From Mycolicibacterium peregrinum (GTDB lineage Bacteria; Actinomycetota; Actinomycetes; Mycobacteriales; Mycobacteriaceae), in the NCBI RefSeq assembly GCF_001665785.1, contig NZ_LZSO01000013.1, positions 124,001 to 188,000 on the forward strand: a stretch of DNA of 64,000 bases. Direction: 5' to 3'. This document shows, piece by piece, positions 62,531 through 64,000 of this stretch (its first letter is position 1; every line of letters starts with the position of its first letter). The notes below the pieces were generated by a model. It had not been told where the DNA came from. It saw only the letters and a list, made by a program, of their open reading frames with translations, and made no database searches. The position numbers and the translations under genes were made by a program.

Positions 62531-63898
62531 TCAGCCCAGCAGCGCGTCGACGAATGCCGCGGGCTCGAACGGTGCGAGGTCGTCGGGCCCCTCGCCGAGT
62601 CCCACGAGTTTGACCGGGACGCCGAGTTCCTGCTGGACGCGGAAGACGATGCCACCCTTGGCGGTGCCGTCGAGCTTGGTCAGCACCACGCCGGTGATGT
62701 CGACGACCTCGGCGAACACCTTGGCCTGCGGAAGGCTGTTCTGTCCGATGGTGGCGTCGAGCACCAACAGCACCTCGTCCACAGCGGCGCGCTTCTCCAC
62801 CACCCGCTTGACCTTGCCGAGCTCGTCCATCAGACCGGTCTTGGTGTGCAGGCGGCCTGCGGTGTCGACGACGACAACGTCGGCGCCGGCCCTGACACCC
62901 TCGTCGACGGCGTCGAACGCCACCGATGCCGGATCGGCGCCTTCGGGTCCGCGCACCACGTCGGCCCCCACCCGCGAGCCCCAGGCCTGCAGCTGGTCGG
63001 CCGCCGCGGCACGGAAGGTGTCGGCGGCGCCGAGGACCACGCGGCGGCCATCGGCCACCAGCACGCGCGCCAGCTTGCCCACCGTCGTGGTCTTGCCGGT
63101 GCCGTTCACCCCGACCACCAACAGCACCGACGGCTTGTCGGCGTGCGGCAGCGCCTTGATCGAACGGTCCAGGTCGGGCCGCAGCTCCGACATCAGTACC
63201 TCGCGCAGCACCGCGCGGGCGTCGGCTTCGCTGCGGACGTTCTTGCTTGCCATCCGTTCACGCAAGGCCGCGACGACGGACTCGGTGACGACCGGGCCGA
63301 GATCGGCGATCAGCAGGGTGTCCTCGATGGCCTCCCACGAGTCCTCGTCGAGATCGCCGCCGCCGAGCAACCCGAGCATGCTGCGGCCCAAGGCATTCTG
63401 GGACTTGGCGAGGCGGCCGCGCAGTCGATCCATGCGACCTTCGGCCGGGGCGATGTCCTCCACAGCGGCGGCCACGGCGTCGGGAGCCGTTTCCGGCGCG
63501 GCCGGCTCAGCGGGGATGACCGGGGTACCGACAGAATCTGCCGGCGCAGGGGGTGCGGGCGGCGCCTCGGACGCCGCTGTGTCGATCGGCGGCTCCGGCA
63601 ACTGCACATCGGAGATGGTGCGTTTGGGTGCATCCCGCGGAATCGTGGCGTCATCGCCGACGGCAGGGAGTCCGCTGGTGTCGATGCGGTCGAGCGTCGG
63701 CGTACCCGACTTGCTGAACGTGATACCTGACGACGCCGTATACCCGCCGGAGCGGTCAATCGGTTTCGAGGCGTCTCGTTCCGACAGGCTGATCCGCCGC
63801 CGCCGGTACCGCACCAGCCCCACGGTGAGGGCCACGACGACCAGAACAGCGACGACCGCAATGGCGATCCACAGACCCAACAACGCACCTTCTGTCAC
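62531..63898 (-). CDS. ftsY: SRP receptor FtsY
   Basis: A 455-residue FtsY. Unlike E. coli, it begins with a membrane helix (LWIAIAVVAVLVVVALTVGL) and a basic stop-transfer. An acidic/proline-rich A region of about 120 residues follows, then the NG GTPase domain (VVGVNGTGKTTTVGKLARVL, VVVVDTAGRLHTKTGLMDEL, TKLDGTAKGGIVFRVQQ). It docks Ffh-ribosome complexes at the membrane. The remaining 102 bases to the window end contain no gene I could name. Confidence 0.97.
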   Translation of the reverse strand: MTEGALLGLWIAIAVVAVLVVVALTVGLVRYRRRRISLSERDASKPIDRSGGYTASSGITFSKSGTPTLDRIDTSGLPAVGDDATIPRDAPKRTISDVQLPEPPIDTAASEAPPAPPAPADSVGTPVIPAEPAAPETAPDAVAAAVEDIAPAEGRMDRLRGRLAKSQNALGRSMLGLLGGGDLDEDSWEAIEDTLLIADLGPVVTESVVAALRERMASKNVRSEADARAVLREVLMSELRPDLDRSIKALPHADKPSVLLVVGVNGTGKTTTVGKLARVLVADGRRVVLGAADTFRAAAADQLQAWGSRVGADVVRGPEGADPASVAFDAVDEGVRAGADVVVVDTAGRLHTKTGLMDELGKVKRVVEKRAAVDEVLLVLDATIGQNSLPQAKVFAEVVDITGVVLTKLDGTAKGGIVFRVQQELGVPVKLVGLGEGPDDLAPFEPAAFVDALLG

Positions 63899-64000
63899 GA
63901 CGCCATTGTCGCAGGGCGGCCGCGTGTGAACGATCGGCCCCGTTCCGCGGACTCACCGCGGCGCATGGCGCGCATGAGAACCGGCCAGAACATCGATGTA

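Noticed and set aside
63899..64000. Start or end of a further gene such as smc upstream of ftsY
   Set aside because: Only 102 bases are available; short open frames reach the window edge on the minus strand but none shows a recognisable C-terminus.

Overview
This window is a high-GC actinobacterial chromosome segment, most likely from a fast-growing Mycobacterium (Mycolicibacterium). The evidence is a complete mceA-F gene set, a lppW-like lipoprotein, and a right half whose order (DUF2469, rnhB, lepB, rplS, lppW, trmD, rimM, KH protein, rpsP, NTF2-like, D-Ala carboxypeptidase, amidohydrolase, ffh, glnD, glnB, amtB, ftsY) follows the well-known order around Rv2901c-Rv2921c of M. tuberculosis. 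No rRNA, tRNA, insertion sequence, prophage or CRISPR array was found.

Left part (1-15.7 kb). A VWA protein cut by the window edge and a NorQ/CbbQ ATPase form a chaperone-like pair, followed by a GMC oxidoreductase. Next comes an mceABCDEF operon on the minus strand with a secreted protein at its 3' end. Unusually, the yrbEA/yrbEB permease genes that normally precede mceA are absent. Upstream lie a solute-binding-like protein with no signal peptide, a FadR-type GntR regulator and a divergent gene of unknown function. Four related AT-rich palindromes in the intergenic spaces suggest that this GntR protein controls the locus.

Middle part (15.8-34.1 kb). This is the most interesting region: a self-contained catabolic island. 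It holds a five-gene operon (enamidase-like amidohydrolase, glutaryl-CoA dehydrogenase, fused TPP-dependent E1, CaiB/BaiF CoA transferase, TesB-like thioesterase). An eight-gene operon follows (ABC importer, three-subunit molybdenum hydroxylase, FUSC-like membrane protein), then an LLM flavin/F420 enzyme, a CoxG-like protein, a RidA protein and a second GntR regulator. A 17-bp operator, TTGGATA-N3-TATCCAA or a close variant, lies 20-30 bases before the first gene of each minus-strand unit, including the regulator itself. Together these suggest uptake of a nitrogen heterocycle, ring hydroxylation, ring reduction or oxygenation, enamide hydrolysis with ammonia release, and funnelling through a glutarate-type acid to glutaryl-CoA and crotonyl-CoA.

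Transition (34.2-43.6 kb). This part carries a HAD phosphatase, a class III aminotransferase with an acylating semialdehyde dehydrogenase and divergent PucR regulator, DUF2237, SelO, a dienelactone-hydrolase-like protein and an M20 amidohydrolase.

Right part (43.6-64 kb). This is the conserved core: RNase HII, signal peptidase I, ribosomal proteins L19 and S16, tRNA and ribosome maturation factors, cell-wall carboxypeptidases, the SRP pathway (Ffh, FtsY) and the nitrogen-sensing set amtB-glnB-glnD. The amtB promoter carries two GlnR-type boxes, and strong hairpins lie around the glnD start.
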